From Anoxybacillus ayderensis (GTDB lineage: Bacteria > Bacillota > Bacilli > Bacillales > Anoxybacillaceae), in assembly GCF_000833605.1 (NCBI RefSeq), contig NZ_JXTG01000002.1, forward strand, positions 310,001-374,000: a stretch of DNA of 64,000 nt. Reading direction: 5' to 3'. The position numbers were made by a program, and so were the translations under genes. Below the pieces are notes generated by a model that was not told the DNA's origin, did not search any database, and saw only the letters and a list, made by a program, of their open reading frames with translations. Below are positions 1 to 10,457 of this stretch, piece by piece (position 1 is the stretch's first letter; every line of letters starts with the position of its first letter).

Positions 1-386
1 TTGCGGGAAAACATGTCGTTGTTGTCGGTCGTAGCAATATCGTCGGTAAACCGGTTGGACAGCTGTTTTTACGTGAACACGCAACGGTCACATATTGTCA
101 TTCGCGCACAAACGATTTAGCGGCGATTACGCGTCAAGCGGATATTTTAATCGTCGCTGTCGGCAAACCGAAGCTCATTACATCACCATATGTGAAAGAA
201 GGAGCAATTGTGATCGACGTTGGCGTCAATCGATTAGAAAGCGGAAAATTGTGTGGGGATGTCGATTTTGACGATGTAAAAGAAGTAGCAAGCTACATTA
301 CTCCTGTACCAAAAGGAGTTGGACCAATGACGATTACGATGTTGTTGCACAACACGATACAAGCTGCGCGGGAACTACATAAATAA
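1..386 (+). CDS. folD: FolD, bifunctional methylene-THF dehydrogenase/cyclohydrolase (3' part)
   Basis: The frame is open from base 3, so the gene begins before the window; about 127 C-terminal codons are present. They form the NAD(P)-binding Rossmann half of FolD, an enzyme that interconverts 5,10-methylene-, methenyl- and 10-formyl-tetrahydrofolate in the cytoplasm. The motif [10 protein letters not shown] and the terminal [10 protein letters not shown] are visible. The family norm in the latter is PVPGGVGPMT, so one glycine is a lysine here. The gene ends 14 nt before xseA, matching the folD-xseA-xseB-ispA order of Bacillaceae, and is probably co-transcribed with it. The catalytic N-terminal domain is outside the window. 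Confidence 0.95.
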   Translation, partial: AGKHVVVVGRSNIVGKPVGQLFLREHATVTYCHSRTNDLAAITRQADILIVAVGKPKLITSPYVKEGAIVIDVGVNRLESGKLCGDVDFDDVKEVASYITPVPKGVGPMTITMLLHNTIQAARELHK

Positions 387-400
387 GCGAGGTTATTTTT

Positions 401-1750
401 GTGGCAGAAATGAGATATGTAACAGTTGCAGCGTTAACGAAATATATTAAGCGGAAATTTGAAGTCGACCCTCATTTGCAAGATTTATGGATTAAAGGGG
501 AAATTTCAAACTTTACATATCATTCGCGTGGGCATATGTACTTTACTTTAAAAGACGAACAAGCGCGCATTCAAGCGGTCATGTTTGCGGGATATAATCG
601 ACAGTTAACGTTTAAGCCGGAAAATGGAATGACTGTACTTGTCCGCGGTGAAATTTCTGTGTATGAGCCGAGCGGAACGTATCAAGTATATGTAAAAGAG
701 ATGCAGCCGGATGGTGTTGGCGCGCTGTATTTAGCGTATGAGCAATTAAAAAAGAAACTAGAACAAGAAGGATTATTTGCTAAGGAACATAAAAAGCCGA
801 TTCCGAAATTTCCGCAACATATTGGCGTGGTGACCTCGCCAACGGGAGCGGCCATTCGCGATATTTTAACGACGATTCGTCGCCGTTATCCGCTAGCGAA
901 AGTCATTTTGTTTCCGACGCTCGTTCAAGGGGAACAAGCTCCGTTATCGATCGTTCAATCGATTCAAAAAGCGAATGACATCGGATATATCGACGTGCTC
1001 ATCGTCGGTCGTGGTGGTGGGTCGATTGAAGAGCTTTGGGCGTTTAATGAGGAAATTGTGGCGCGGGCGATTTTTCATTCGCGCGTTCCGATTATTTCTG
1101 CTGTCGGACATGAAACGGATTATACGATCGCTGACTTTGTTGCCGATTTGCGAGCACCGACACCGACGGGGGCAGCAGAGCTTGCTGTGCCGCATGTCGC
1201 TGATTTGCTTTCGCGTGTATCGGACCAACAAGCTCGCCTCATTCGAGCGATGAAAGAGCGAATGAACGCGGAACAAAAACGGTTGCAATCGTTACGTTCA
1301 TCGTATGCGTTTCGCTATCCGAAACGGTTATATGAACAAAAAGAACAACAGTTAGATATGCTAGTTGATCGATTGCAAAGACAAATGAACGATATGCTCA
1401 AACAAAAAGAACATAAGCTTCAACAATTGCAGCTTACGTTATTTGCTCATCATCCACAATCGCGAATCGAAAAAGCGGTCGATCGTGTCCGCACGTTAGA
1501 ACAGACGATCGTTCGCTATATGAACGATATAATCAAACAAAAAAAATGGTCGCTTGCCACGGCGATGGCAAAACTCGATGCACTCAGTCCGCTAAAAATT
1601 ATGGAGCGCGGATATAGCCTTGCATACGATGAGCAGGAAGCGCTCATTAAGACAGTGAAACAACTGCAAGAAGGGGATCGTGTTCATATCCGTTTTCAAG
1701 ATGGACGTGCACATTGCATTGTTTCGAATATTGAGGAGGAAGAAGTATGA
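401..1750 (+). CDS. xseA: Exodeoxyribonuclease VII large subunit
   Basis: The product is the 449-aa large, catalytic subunit of exonuclease VII, which degrades single-stranded DNA from both ends. An N-terminal OB-fold (about residues 5-100, [12 protein letters not shown] and GHMYFTLKD) is followed by the XseA catalytic domain with [14 protein letters not shown] and [14 protein letters not shown], then a long Gln/Lys/Glu-rich coiled coil (about 255-400) that binds XseB subunits. The start is GTG at 401, with GCGAGG ahead of it. The last four bases overlap xseB (ATGA), which points to translational coupling and fixed subunit supply. Confidence 0.96.
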   Translation: MAEMRYVTVAALTKYIKRKFEVDPHLQDLWIKGEISNFTYHSRGHMYFTLKDEQARIQAVMFAGYNRQLTFKPENGMTVLVRGEISVYEPSGTYQVYVKEMQPDGVGALYLAYEQLKKKLEQEGLFAKEHKKPIPKFPQHIGVVTSPTGAAIRDILTTIRRRYPLAKVILFPTLVQGEQAPLSIVQSIQKANDIGYIDVLIVGRGGGSIEELWAFNEEIVARAIFHSRVPIISAVGHETDYTIADFVADLRAPTPTGAAELAVPHVADLLSRVSDQQARLIRAMKERMNAEQKRLQSLRSSYAFRYPKRLYEQKEQQLDMLVDRLQRQMNDMLKQKEHKLQQLQLTLFAHHPQSRIEKAVDRVRTLEQTIVRYMNDIIKQKKWSLATAMAKLDALSPLKIMERGYSLAYDEQEALIKTVKQLQEGDRVHIRFQDGRAHCIVSNIEEEEV

Positions 1751-1959
1751 CATTTGAGGAAGCGATGAGTAAACTTGAAGAAATTGTGCAAAAGTTAGAA
1801 GAAGGGGACGTTCCGCTAGAAGAAGCGATTCACTTTTTCCAAGAGGGGATGAAATTGTCGAAGTTTTGTCATGACAAACTACAACAAGTAGAAAAGCAAA
1901 TGGAATTTATTTTACGAGAAGATGGACAGCTTGAACCGTTTACGGTGCAGGAGGAGTAA
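1747..1959 (+). CDS. xseB: Exodeoxyribonuclease VII small subunit
   Basis: This 70-aa protein is the small subunit of exonuclease VII, and several copies coat the XseA coiled coil. The family signature is clear: [18 protein letters not shown] near the N-terminus, then a second helix ending in a Gln/Glu-rich tail. It is all helical with no catalytic residues of its own. The ATG lies inside the xseA stop region (4-nt overlap), and GAGGAGG in the end of xseA serves as ribosome-binding site. Its own 3' end contains the ribosome-binding site of ispA. Confidence 0.95.
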   Translation: MTFEEAMSKLEEIVQKLEEGDVPLEEAIHFFQEGMKLSKFCHDKLQQVEKQMEFILREDGQLEPFTVQEE

Positions 1960-1962
1960 ACA

Positions 1963-2835
1963 TTGGAATCGTTATTGCGACAATATAAATCACAAATCGA
2001 ACAGCAGCTTCCCGCGTATATTGAATCGTTACAAGCGCCTCAAACGATCAAAGAGGCGATGTTATATTCGCTGCAAGCAGGTGGAAAACGCATTCGTCCT
2101 CTTTTATTGCTTTCTACGTTACATGCGTTTCAGAAGCCAGTACACATCGGGATGCCAACTGCCTGTGCGCTCGAAATGATTCATACGTATTCGCTCATTC
2201 ATGATGATTTGCCAAGTATGGATAACGACGATTTACGGCGCGGTAAGCCGACAAACCATAAAGTGTTCGGTGAAGCGAATGCCATTTTAGCGGGCGACGC
2301 GCTACTGACATACGCTTTTCAAGTTGTAGCAGATGACGAAGCCATCTCATCTGACGTAAAAGTTCGTCTTATTTCGGAATTAGCGAAAGCAGCTGGACCG
2401 GAAGGAATGGTCGGAGGACAAGTAGCTGACCTTGAAGGAGAAGGAAAAACGATTAGTTTGCAGCAACTAGAATACATTCACCGCCATAAAACGGGAAAGT
2501 TGTTGCAATACAGCGTTCGGGCAGGTGCAATATTAGGAGAAGCAACGGAACGACAATTAACATTGTTAACAGCGTTTGCCGATCATCTCGGTTTAGCGTT
2601 TCAAATTCGTGACGACATTTTAGACATTGAAGGAGACGAGCAAAAAATCGGGAAAAAAGTAGGAAGCGACATCGAAAATGATAAATCGACGTATCCTTCT
2701 CTTTTGACGCTTGATGGAGCAAAGAAAAAACTTCATGACCATATGAAAGAAGCGCGCACACTTCTTCACGAAGCTGAAATCGATGCGCCGCTATTACATT
2801 ACATTTGCGATGTTATCGAAACGCGCGATCATTAA
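1963..2835 (+). CDS. ispA: Farnesyl diphosphate synthase
   Basis: A trans-polyprenyl synthase of 290 aa that condenses IPP with DMAPP/GPP to farnesyl diphosphate for undecaprenyl, menaquinone and heme O/A chains. The first aspartate-rich motif is DDLPSMD (two extra residues between the Asp pairs, as in bacterial FPP synthases), and the second is DDILDIEGD. GGKRIRP is the substrate-binding motif. The start is TTG at 1963 with GGAGGAG just upstream; only 3 nt separate it from xseB. A terminator follows at 2884, closing the folD-ispA unit. Confidence 0.93.
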   Translation: MESLLRQYKSQIEQQLPAYIESLQAPQTIKEAMLYSLQAGGKRIRPLLLLSTLHAFQKPVHIGMPTACALEMIHTYSLIHDDLPSMDNDDLRRGKPTNHKVFGEANAILAGDALLTYAFQVVADDEAISSDVKVRLISELAKAAGPEGMVGGQVADLEGEGKTISLQQLEYIHRHKTGKLLQYSVRAGAILGEATERQLTLLTAFADHLGLAFQIRDDILDIEGDEQKIGKKVGSDIENDKSTYPSLLTLDGAKKKLHDHMKEARTLLHEAEIDAPLLHYICDVIETRDH

Positions 2836-2883
2836 TAGCATTGAGGAAAGAAGCAACATGTGATATAGTGGAAAAGAAATGTT

Positions 2884-2918
2884 AGCCGTTCACACGTTCG
2901 TGTAAGCGGCTCTTTTTT
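2884..2918 (+). terminator. Rho-independent terminator after ispA
   Basis: A 12-bp stem (AGCCGTTCACAC paired with GTGTAAGCGGCT, one wobble and one mismatch) with a GTTC loop is followed by TCTTTTTT. It separates ispA from dxs, so dxs probably has its own promoter in 2920-2990, where I found AT-rich sequence but no convincing -35/-10 pair. Confidence 0.8.
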
Positions 2919-3007
2919 GCGTGTAAACATGTTTGCTTGTATAATTAAAAATACAAAAAGCTGTATGATATAAGTTGTGATAGCTTACATGAAAGAGAGT
3001 GGTCGCG

Positions 3008-4900
3008 TTGGATGTTACAGCGATTCAAAATCCGAAATTTTTAAAGCACATGTCAAATGAACAGCTCGTTCAATTAAGCGAGCAAATTCGACAATTTTTA
3101 ATTGAAAAATTATCAAAAACAGGTGGACATATTGGACCGAATTTAGGGGTCGTCGAATTGACGATTGCGCTCCATAAAGTGTTCGACAGCCCAAAAGATA
3201 AGCTCATTTGGGACGTTGGGCATCAATCGTACGTGCATAAAATTTTAACAGGTCGCGCAAATCAGTTTGATACGTTGCGGCAATATAAAGGGTTATGTGG
3301 TTTTCCGAAACGAAGTGAAAGTGAACACGACGTATGGGAGACAGGACATAGCTCGACATCGTTGTCCGCAGCCATGGGAATGGCGATTGCACGCGATTTA
3401 AAAGGGACGGACGAATATATCGTTCCGATTATTGGAGATGGAGCATTAACAGGCGGAATGGCACTAGAAGCGTTAAACCATATCGGACACGAGAAAAAAG
3501 ATATTATCGTTATTTTAAACGATAACGAAATGTCGATTGCTCCAAACGTCGGTGCGCTTCACAACGTGCTTGGGCGTCTGCGTACAGCAGGGAAGTACCA
3601 TTGGGTAAAAGATGAATTAGAAATGTTATTAAAGAAAATTCCAGCTGTCGGTGGAAAGCTTGCAGCAACAGCGGAACGAGTGAAAGATAGCATCAAGTAT
3701 TTGCTCGTTTCAGGCGTGTTTTTTGAAGAGTTAGGTTTTACGTATTTTGGACCGGTGGATGGTCATCATTTTGAAGATTTATTTGAAACTTTACATTATG
3801 CGAAAAAGACGAAAGGGCCTGTTCTTGTTCACGTCATTACGAAAAAAGGAAAAGGGTACCACCCAGCAGAAAACGATAAAGTGGGAACGTGGCACGGAAC
3901 GGGACCGTATAAAATTGAAACAGGTGATTTCATCCAATCAAAACAATCTGCTCCTTCTTGGAGCGCGCTCGTTAGCGAAACGGTACGTAAATTAGCGCGC
4001 GAAGATCGTCGCATCGTTGCCATTACACCAGCCATGCCGGTTGGATCAAAATTAGAAGGGTTTGCAAGTGAATTTCCGGAGCGCATGTATGACGTCGGTA
4101 TCGCTGAACAACATGCGGCGACGATGGCTGCCGGTTTAGCCACGCAAGGGATGAAACCGTTTTTAGCGATTTACTCAACCTTTTTACAACGCGCATATGA
4201 CCAAGTCGTTCACGATATTTGTCGCCAAAACTTAAACGTGTTTCTTGGAATCGACCGAGCGGGGCTTGTTGGTGCTGACGGGGAAACGCACCAAGGTGTG
4301 TTTGATATCGCCTTTTTACGTCACATTCCAAACATCGTATTAATGATGCCAAAAGATGAAAATGAAGGGCAACATATGGTATATACAGCCATTCAATACG
4401 ATGATGGCCCGATTGCGATGCGTTTTCCGCGCGGAAACGGTTTCGGTGTGCCGATGGATAAACAATTAAAAAACATTCCGATTGGCACATGGGAAGTGTT
4501 GCGTGAAGGAACAGATGTTTCCATTTTAACGTTTGGTACGACGATTCCGATGGCGCTTCAAGCGGCTGAGCGCTTGGCGAATGACGGCATTTCTGTGCAA
4601 GTTGTGAATGCTCGTTTTATTAAGCCGCTAGATGAACAAATGTTGCACACGTTGCTACAAAAAAATATGCCGTTACTCACGATTGAAGAAGCGGTGTTGC
4701 AAGGTGGATTTGGTAGCGCGGTACTTGAATTTGCTCATGATCACGGGTATCATGGGGCGATTATTGATCGAATGGGCATTCCGGACCGTTTTATTGAACA
4801 TGGCGGTGTGTCGCAACTTCTTGAAGAAATTGGACTAACGACAGAACATGTAATGGAACGAATTTGTTTATTAACTCCGAAAAAAAGAAAAAGGGCATGA
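3008..4900 (+). CDS. dxs: 1-deoxy-D-xylulose-5-phosphate synthase
   Basis: The 630-aa enzyme condenses pyruvate and glyceraldehyde-3-phosphate (thiamine-diphosphate dependent), the first step of the MEP isoprenoid pathway. Visible motifs are [15 protein letters not shown], the ThDP-binding [15 protein letters not shown] followed by NDN, and the transketolase pyrimidine-domain [12 protein letters not shown]. The longest frame begins at GTG 2999, but AGAGAGTGG (2993-3001) then sits too close. TTG 3008 gives proper spacing and an N-terminus ([15 protein letters not shown]) like the B. subtilis protein. It is followed after 3 nt by yqxC. Confidence 0.95.
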   Translation: MDVTAIQNPKFLKHMSNEQLVQLSEQIRQFLIEKLSKTGGHIGPNLGVVELTIALHKVFDSPKDKLIWDVGHQSYVHKILTGRANQFDTLRQYKGLCGFPKRSESEHDVWETGHSSTSLSAAMGMAIARDLKGTDEYIVPIIGDGALTGGMALEALNHIGHEKKDIIVILNDNEMSIAPNVGALHNVLGRLRTAGKYHWVKDELEMLLKKIPAVGGKLAATAERVKDSIKYLLVSGVFFEELGFTYFGPVDGHHFEDLFETLHYAKKTKGPVLVHVITKKGKGYHPAENDKVGTWHGTGPYKIETGDFIQSKQSAPSWSALVSETVRKLAREDRRIVAITPAMPVGSKLEGFASEFPERMYDVGIAEQHAATMAAGLATQGMKPFLAIYSTFLQRAYDQVVHDICRQNLNVFLGIDRAGLVGADGETHQGVFDIAFLRHIPNIVLMMPKDENEGQHMVYTAIQYDDGPIAMRFPRGNGFGVPMDKQLKNIPIGTWEVLREGTDVSILTFGTTIPMALQAAERLANDGISVQVVNARFIKPLDEQMLHTLLQKNMPLLTIEEAVLQGGFGSAVLEFAHDHGYHGAIIDRMGIPDRFIEHGGVSQLLEEIGLTTEHVMERICLLTPKKRKRA

Positions 4901-4903
4901 GAG

Positions 4904-5749
4904 ATGAAAGGGAAGAAAGAACGTTTAGATGTATTGCTTGTCGAACGCGGATTGGCTGAAACGCGCGAAAAGGCGAAGCGAACAATTATGGCTGGCCTTG
5001 TGTATTCAAACGAAATGCGGCTTGACAAACCAGGGGAAAAAGTTCCCGTGGACATTCCGCTAACGGTGAAAGGAAATGCGCTACCGTATGTAAGTCGCGG
5101 TGGGCTAAAACTTGAAAAAGCGTTACAAATGTTCGCGCTTGAAGTAAAAGATAAGATTATGGTTGACATTGGTGCATCGACAGGCGGATTTACGGACTGT
5201 GCGTTGCAAAATGGAGTGAAGTTGTCGTACGCTCTTGATGTGGGATACAATCAGCTCGCATGGAAACTGCGCCAAGATGAACGTGTTGTAGTCATGGAGC
5301 GGACGAACTTTCGTTATGTGACGCCGAGTGATTTTCAACACGGCTTACCAAACTTTGCAACGATCGATGTGTCGTTTATTTCATTAAAATTAATTTTACC
5401 CGTCTTAAAAACGATTTTAGTGCCGCATAGCGATATCGTTGCTTTAGTCAAACCGCAATTTGAAGCGGGAAAAGAGTTTGTCGGAAAAAAGGGGATTGTC
5501 CGCGATGCACGTGTTCATGTGCACGTACTTGAAACAATTACTGCATTTGCGCAACAAGAAGGGTACGACATTATTGGGCTAACCCACTCGCCGATTACAG
5601 GCGGTGACGGAAATATTGAATTTTTGCTTCATTTACGTTGGGAAGGCAAAGAAGAAGTAGGAGAAAATCGCTTGACTGTTTCTCCAGAAGAAGTAGTTGC
5701 CAGGGCACACGGCGAGTTGAAAGAAAATAAAGAACATGCGGGGGAATAA
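4904..5749 (+). CDS. yqxC: TlyA-family rRNA 2'-O-methyltransferase (S4 + FtsJ domains)
   Basis: This protein has 281 aa. An N-terminal S4 RNA-binding domain (about residues 5-65, ERLDVLLVERGLAETREKAK) is joined to a Rossmann methyltransferase of the FtsJ/RrmJ type with SAM motif VDIGASTGGFTDC and downstream ATIDVSFISL. TlyA relatives methylate ribose in rRNA and some are reported as hemolysins; the exact target in Bacillus is not established. It sits between dxs and argR as in B. subtilis. The stop codon lies inside a hairpin that probably ends transcription. Confidence 0.9.
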   Translation: MKGKKERLDVLLVERGLAETREKAKRTIMAGLVYSNEMRLDKPGEKVPVDIPLTVKGNALPYVSRGGLKLEKALQMFALEVKDKIMVDIGASTGGFTDCALQNGVKLSYALDVGYNQLAWKLRQDERVVVMERTNFRYVTPSDFQHGLPNFATIDVSFISLKLILPVLKTILVPHSDIVALVKPQFEAGKEFVGKKGIVRDARVHVHVLETITAFAQQEGYDIIGLTHSPITGGDGNIEFLLHLRWEGKEEVGENRLTVSPEEVVARAHGELKENKEHAGE

Positions 5750-5770
5750 CGATCGGTTATTCCCTCTTGT
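5742..5770 (+). terminator. Hairpin/terminator overlapping the yqxC stop codon
   Basis: GGGAATAAC (5742-5750) pairs perfectly with GTTATTCCC (5756-5764) around a 5-nt loop and is followed by TCTTGTTT. The stem contains the yqxC stop codon. The U-tract is interrupted, so termination may be partial. Confidence 0.55.
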
Positions 5771-5842
5771 TTGCTCGTCTGTCGTTCGGTAACATAGAAG
5801 TATAAATATGCATATGTTATACACACGAAAGAGGTGTTTTCG

Positions 5843-6292
5843 TTGAATAAAGGACAACGTCATATTAAAATTCGTGAAATTATTTCAAATCATGATATTG
5901 AAACACAAGATGAGCTTGTTGATATGTTGCGCAAAGAAGGTTTTAACGTCACGCAAGCAACGGTGTCTCGTGACATTAAAGAACTTCATTTAGTAAAAGT
6001 GCCGATGATGGATGGGCGATATAAATATAGCCTACCTGCTGATCAACGATTTAATCCGCTGCAAAAATTAAAGCGAGCGCTGATGGATGCGTTTGTGAAA
6101 ATTGATGGAGCTGGTCATTTGCTTGTCATGAAGACGTTGCCGGGCAATGCACATGCCATTGGTGTGCTTCTTGATCATTTAGAGTGGGATGAAATTGTTG
6201 GAACGATTTGTGGCGATGATACGTGTTTAATTATTTGCCGCACGCCAGAAGATACAGAAGTCATTTCTAAACGATTGTTGGACATGCTGTAA
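5843..6292 (+). CDS. argR: Arginine repressor/activator ArgR (AhrC)
   Basis: The 149-aa hexameric transcription factor senses arginine, represses its biosynthesis and activates catabolism. The N-terminal winged helix carries TQDELVDML and [16 protein letters not shown]; the C-terminal arginine-binding domain has [14 protein letters not shown]. The start is TTG 5843 with GAAAGAGGTG six bases upstream, giving [14 protein letters not shown], the conserved family beginning; the longer GTG frame at 5834 lacks a ribosome-binding site. It lies next to recN, as in most Bacillaceae. Confidence 0.96.
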   Translation: MNKGQRHIKIREIISNHDIETQDELVDMLRKEGFNVTQATVSRDIKELHLVKVPMMDGRYKYSLPADQRFNPLQKLKRALMDAFVKIDGAGHLLVMKTLPGNAHAIGVLLDHLEWDEIVGTICGDDTCLIICRTPEDTEVISKRLLDML

Positions 6293-6310
6293 TAAAGGTG
6301 TGAATGTGAC

Positions 6311-8041
6311 ATGTTAGCAGAGTTATCCATTAAAAATTTTGCGATTATTGAATCGCTCTCGCTTTCGTTTGAAAAAGGATTAACGGTTTTAACAGGGGAA
6401 ACGGGAGCGGGAAAATCGATTATTATTGATGCGATTCATTTATTAATTGGCGGACGAGGTTCCGCAGAGTTTGTTCGATACGGGGAAACAAAAGCGGAAA
6501 TTGAAGGATTGTTTTTGCTTGAACAAGATGACCATCCGTGTTATAGCAAATGTGCGGAGCTCGGCATCGATATAAGCGACGGCATGATTGTGCTTCGACG
6601 AGAGCTAACAGTAAACGGAAAAAGTGTTTGCCGGGTCAATGGAAAATTAGTAACGATTGCGACGTTGCGCGAAATTGGTTCAACGCTCGTGGATATTCAC
6701 GGGCAACATGAGCATCAAGAGTTGCTCGATGAAAGTAAACACTTACACTTATTAGACGAATATGGGGGCGAGCATATTCGTGACGCGTTAGAAGAATACG
6801 GAGCATTATATGCTACATATGAACGAGTGAAGCGTCAACTGCAAAAATTAAATGAAAATGAGCAACAAATGGCACATCGATTAGATTTGTTAACATTTCA
6901 GTTAGATGAAATTCAAAAAGCAGATTTGCAAATAGATGAAGATGAACGGCTGATGGAAGAACGCCGAAAAATCGTTAACTTCCAAAAAATATACGAGGCG
7001 TTACAAAGCAGTTATGAGGCGCTTTATGGGGAGCAACGTGGACTAGATTGGATTGGATTAGCGATGAACCATTTAGATCATGTGAGCGATATCGATGCAT
7101 CAGTGAAACAAGCTCAAGAAGTCGTATCGAATTGTTATTACTTGTTAGAAGAAGTCGCTCACCAACTACGTGAACAGTTAGATCAGTTAGAATACGATCC
7201 GCTTCGACTTGACGAAATTGAAAGTCGCTTAAATGAAATTAATCATTTAAAACGAAAATACGGTCAAACGGTGCGCGACATTTTAGAATATGCCGCAAAA
7301 GTAGAAGAGGAAATCGAAACGATTCAGCATCGCGACGATCATATTCATAAATTACAGACTGAACTTCAATCCATTACGGCTGATTTGCTCGTTGAAGCGA
7401 AACATATTAGCGAATTGCGCATGCAATATGCGAAACAACTCATCGATGACATTCATCAAGAGCTAAAAGATTTATACATGGAAAAAACGACGTTTGATGT
7501 CGTTTTTCGAAAACGTCAAGGATCGTACGATGATCCGCTGCTCGATGGAACACCTGTCAAGTTGCAGGCGAACGGAATGGATGAAGTTGAGTTTTACATT
7601 TCGACAAACCCTGGAGAACCGTTAAAGCCGCTTGCGAAAGTGGCATCGGGTGGGGAGTTATCGCGCATGATGCTTGCTTTGAAAAGTATTTTTTCTAAAC
7701 ATCAAGGTGTGACATCCATTATTTTTGATGAAGTAGATACAGGAGTAAGTGGGCGCGTCGCTCAAGCCATTGCGGAAAAAATTTATCGCGTCGCACGTCA
7801 TTCTCAAGTATTATGCATTTCGCACTTGCCGCAAGTTGCAGCGATGGCAGATACGCATTTATTTATCGAAAAAGAAACGATCGATGGACGGACGAAGACG
7901 ACTGTCGAGGCGTTAAACGAAGAAGAAAAAATTAACGAAATAAGCCGGATGATTTCTGGGGTGGAAATTACAGAACTGACGAAACAGCATGCACGTGAGT
8001 TGTTACAATTAGCGGAAAAAATCAAAAATGAAACAGTATGA
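6311..8041 (+). CDS. recN: DNA repair ATPase RecN
   Basis: RecN is a 576-aa SMC-like protein that gathers at DNA double-strand breaks. The Walker A ([14 protein letters not shown], about residue 30) and the C-terminal ABC signature/Walker B ([26 protein letters not shown]) bracket two long coiled-coil arms. The length is the family norm. AAAGGTG precedes the ATG. It is followed by a short AT-rich gap holding a sporulation promoter for spoIVB. Confidence 0.96.
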   Translation: MLAELSIKNFAIIESLSLSFEKGLTVLTGETGAGKSIIIDAIHLLIGGRGSAEFVRYGETKAEIEGLFLLEQDDHPCYSKCAELGIDISDGMIVLRRELTVNGKSVCRVNGKLVTIATLREIGSTLVDIHGQHEHQELLDESKHLHLLDEYGGEHIRDALEEYGALYATYERVKRQLQKLNENEQQMAHRLDLLTFQLDEIQKADLQIDEDERLMEERRKIVNFQKIYEALQSSYEALYGEQRGLDWIGLAMNHLDHVSDIDASVKQAQEVVSNCYYLLEEVAHQLREQLDQLEYDPLRLDEIESRLNEINHLKRKYGQTVRDILEYAAKVEEEIETIQHRDDHIHKLQTELQSITADLLVEAKHISELRMQYAKQLIDDIHQELKDLYMEKTTFDVVFRKRQGSYDDPLLDGTPVKLQANGMDEVEFYISTNPGEPLKPLAKVASGGELSRMMLALKSIFSKHQGVTSIIFDEVDTGVSGRVAQAIAEKIYRVARHSQVLCISHLPQVAAMADTHLFIEKETIDGRTKTTVEALNEEEKINEISRMISGVEITELTKQHARELLQLAEKIKNETV

Positions 8042-8070
8042 ATACCAACATTGGCATTGTTTTTTCGTTT
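8041..8070 (+). terminator. Weak terminator after recN
   Basis: A short imperfect stem (AATaCCA with TGGcATT around ACAT) begins directly after the recN stop and is followed by a GTTTTTTCGTTTT run. The stem is short, so efficiency is doubtful. Confidence 0.35.
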
Positions 8071-8077
8071 TATTCGG

Positions 8078-8106
8078 TTATATTTCATTTGTTTCAGGCA
8101 ACATTA
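8078..8106 (+). promoter_or_regulatory. Candidate sigma-F/sigma-G promoter of spoIVB
   Basis: The -10-like element GGCAACATTA (8097-8106) matches the sigma-F consensus GGnRAnAnTW at every defined position. A -35-like TTATA (8078-8082) lies 14 bases upstream and differs from GYWTA only at the first base. The known forespore control of spoIVB in B. subtilis supports the call; the -35 is the weak part. Confidence 0.55.
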
Positions 8107-8154
8107 AATAGTGTAGGATTCGGTGTGTACGTAGGAACGAGGAGAGTGAAGACT

Positions 8155-9432
8155 TTGGATTTTGACAAATTAAGAAAAGGAATAGGTGCATTTCTCCTTG
8201 TTTCTTTTATCGTTCTAAGTATGACAACACCATTTCAAAAATATGTAAACATTCCGAAACAACTTATGTTATTTCAAGGACAAACGGCGCATGTACCTGT
8301 ATTTGGTTCTGTTCAAACGATAACGACAGGCGCTGTTTCTGTTCAGCAAAAAGAAAAATTAGCGATTAGCGGGGAACATGTCGGAGAAAGCGATGTCATT
8401 TTACAAATGGCAGGATTCCCGATTAAACAAGTAAACGTAAAAGTATTACCGGATTTTAAAGTCGTTCCTGGCGGTCAATCGATTGGTGTGAAATTAAATA
8501 CAGTTGGAGTTCTTGTCGTCGGCCATCATTTAGTGGAGACAGAACAAGGAAAACAATCCCCCGGTGAAACGGCTGGCATTCAAGTCGGAGACGCCATTAC
8601 ACATATTAATGGAAAAAAAATCGAAAAGATGACAGATGTCTCTCCGTTTATTGAAGAAGCGGGAAAAACAGGCAAGCCTTTACGACTCACTGTTGCGCGT
8701 GATCGTCATACGTTTGAAACGACCTTGACCCCATTAAAAGATAAACATGATCAAGTGTATCGCATCGGATTGTACATTCGCGATTCAGCGGCAGGAATTG
8801 GAACGATGACGTTTTTTGATCCGAAATCAAATATATACGGGGCGCTCGGACATGTCATTTCTGATATGGATACGAGAAAGCCGATCGTCGTTCGTGGTGG
8901 AACGATCGTCAAATCGACGGTAACGGCCATTGATAAAGGGAGAAATGGAAGTCCAGGTGAAAAATTAGCGAGATTTTCAAGCGATAAACAAGTGATTGGT
9001 GACATTAAAACAAACAGCCCGTTCGGTATTTTCGGTAAGCTTTCACAGCCGATTCAAAACGGTATTTTTGATAAACCGATGCCGATTGCTTTATCGACAG
9101 ATGTGAAAAAAGGACCGGCAAAAATATTAACCGTCGTCGAACAAGATCGTGTCGAGGCGTTTGATGTTGAAATCGTGAGTGTCACTCCGCAAAAATTCCC
9201 TGCGACAAAAGGAATGGTCATTAAAGTGACGGATCCACGTTTGTTAGAAAAAACAGGTGGCATCGTTCAAGGGATGAGTGGGAGCCCGATTATTCAAAAC
9301 GGAAAACTCGTTGGGGCTGTGACGCATGTATTTGTCAACGATCCGACATCTGGGTATGGTGTGCACATTGAATGGATGTTGCACGAAGCCGGAATTAACA
9401 TTTATGATAAAAGCGAACAAAAAGCGAGCTAA
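8155..9432 (+). CDS. spoIVB: SpoIVB serine peptidase (sigma-K checkpoint signal)
   Basis: SpoIVB is the forespore-secreted protease that cleaves SpoIVFA to release pro-sigma-K processing. The order is an N-terminal membrane anchor ([14 protein letters not shown]), a PDZ domain (about residues 95-190, [12 protein letters not shown]), then the S55 peptidase domain with the His-containing GALGHVISD and the serine motif [11 protein letters not shown]. The longest frame begins at 8038, but TTG 8155 has GGAGAG eight bases upstream and gives 425 aa, like the B. subtilis protein. spo0A follows, the conserved order. Confidence 0.95.
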   Translation: MDFDKLRKGIGAFLLVSFIVLSMTTPFQKYVNIPKQLMLFQGQTAHVPVFGSVQTITTGAVSVQQKEKLAISGEHVGESDVILQMAGFPIKQVNVKVLPDFKVVPGGQSIGVKLNTVGVLVVGHHLVETEQGKQSPGETAGIQVGDAITHINGKKIEKMTDVSPFIEEAGKTGKPLRLTVARDRHTFETTLTPLKDKHDQVYRIGLYIRDSAAGIGTMTFFDPKSNIYGALGHVISDMDTRKPIVVRGGTIVKSTVTAIDKGRNGSPGEKLARFSSDKQVIGDIKTNSPFGIFGKLSQPIQNGIFDKPMPIALSTDVKKGPAKILTVVEQDRVEAFDVEIVSVTPQKFPATKGMVIKVTDPRLLEKTGGIVQGMSGSPIIQNGKLVGAVTHVFVNDPTSGYGVHIEWMLHEAGINIYDKSEQKAS

Positions 9433-9456
9433 TATTGGCTTGCTTTTTGTTTTTCC
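9416..9456 (+). terminator. Rho-independent terminator of spoIVB
   Basis: A 14-bp stem runs from AACAAAAAGCGAGC (inside the last spoIVB codons) to GCTTGCTTTTTGTT, with the stop codon in the loop, followed by TTTTT. Confidence 0.85.
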
Positions 9457-9478
9457 ACGCAATTTGTCATATTTTATC

Positions 9479-9508
9479 ATGACACGGCGTAAACATGTAG
9501 TGTAAAAT
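9479..9508 (+). promoter_or_regulatory. Candidate vegetative sigma-A promoter of spo0A
   Basis: ATGACA (9479-9484) and TAAAAT (9503-9508) are separated by 18 bp. This would correspond to the vegetative Pv promoter known in B. subtilis, upstream of the sigma-H promoter. Each hexamer has one mismatch. Confidence 0.45.
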
Positions 9509-9574
9509 GAAAGAAAAAACGTGCACATATGTTTTATGAAAAATACAAATTATTTGACTAATTTTGCAAAGAAA

Positions 9575-9601
9575 AAAGGATTTTTGTCCATTGCGTCGAA
9601 T
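9575..9601 (+). promoter_or_regulatory. Sigma-H promoter of spo0A (Ps)
   Basis: AAAGGATTT (9575-9583) matches the sigma-H -35 RnAGGAwWW fully. GTCGAAT (9595-9601) matches the -10 RnnGAAT fully, and the 11-bp spacing is right. GCGTCGAA over the -10 also resembles half of a Spo0A box. It lies 47 bp before the start codon and is the sporulation-induced promoter that makes Spo0A accumulate. Confidence 0.85.
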
Positions 9602-9648
9602 TAAGCACGTATGTGACAAAAGATCATTGCTTTAGGGAGGAAGATTTC

Positions 9649-10428
9649 GTGAGTACAATAAAAGTTTGCATTGTAGATGATAACCGAGAATTAGTGCATT
9701 TGCTTGAAGAATACATTACAAGCCAAGGGGATATGGAAGTCATTGGCGTTGCATATAACGGGCAAGATTGCTTGCAATTGCTTCGCGATCGCGATCCAGA
9801 TGTTCTCGTTCTCGACATTATTATGCCGCATTTAGACGGTTTAGCTGTGCTAGAAAAGTTGCGCATGATGAAACAGCCATTGCCAAACGTCATTATGTTA
9901 ACGGCGTTTGGACAGGAGGATGTAACGAAAAAAGCGGTTGAACTCGGCGCTTCTTACTTTATTTTAAAGCCGTTTGACATCGAACATTTAGTGAATCAAA
10001 TTCGTCAAGTATGTGGCAAAAAACCAGCCGTATTCAAACGACCGCTTCTTTCGCCAATTCGCGACGGCAAGCCGAAAAATTTAGACGCGAGCATTACAAA
10101 CATCATTCACGAAATTGGTGTCCCAGCCCACATTAAAGGATATTTATATTTACGCGAGGCGATTGCGATGGTGTATAACGACGTCGAGTTGCTCGGATCG
10201 ATTACAAAAGTTCTTTATCCAGACATTGCGAAAAAATATAATACGACAGCTAGTCGCGTAGAGCGAGCGATTCGTCATGCAATTGAAGTGGCATGGAGCC
10301 GCGGAAACTTAGAATCCATTTCTTCTTTGTTCGGCCATACGGTCAGCATGTCAAAAGCGAAACCGACAAACTCAGAATTTATTGCGATGGTTGCAGATCG
10401 GTTAAGACTTGAACATAAAGCAAGTTAA
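9649..10428 (+). CDS. spo0A: Spo0A, master response regulator of sporulation
   Basis: The 259-aa regulator has an N-terminal receiver domain with the acidic pair D10-D11, phosphorylated D56 ([13 protein letters not shown]) and the switch lysine in FILKPFD, then the Spo0A DNA-binding domain (ITSIIHEIG-type start, [15 protein letters not shown] recognition region). The C-terminus is nearly identical to B. subtilis; the inter-domain linker is shorter. The start is GTG 9649 with GGGAGG eight bases upstream; the longer frame from 9613 has no homologous N-terminus. It is driven by the sigma-H promoter upstream. Confidence 0.97.
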   Translation: MSTIKVCIVDDNRELVHLLEEYITSQGDMEVIGVAYNGQDCLQLLRDRDPDVLVLDIIMPHLDGLAVLEKLRMMKQPLPNVIMLTAFGQEDVTKKAVELGASYFILKPFDIEHLVNQIRQVCGKKPAVFKRPLLSPIRDGKPKNLDASITNIIHEIGVPAHIKGYLYLREAIAMVYNDVELLGSITKVLYPDIAKKYNTTASRVERAIRHAIEVAWSRGNLESISSLFGHTVSMSKAKPTNSEFIAMVADRLRLEHKAS

Positions 10429-10457
10429 AAAAGGTAGTCGGGCGACTACCTTTTTTG
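10427..10457. terminator. Bidirectional terminator between spo0A and yycC-like gene
   Basis: A perfect 14-bp stem (AAAAAAGGTAGTCG, loop GG, CGACTACCTTTTTT) serves spo0A on + and the convergent small gene on -, each side ending in a T run. The stop codon of the - strand gene lies in the stem. Confidence 0.9.

Noticed and set aside
2931-2970. dxs sigma-A promoter
   Set aside because: TTGTAT and TATGAT are present but 21 bp apart; no acceptable pair was found.
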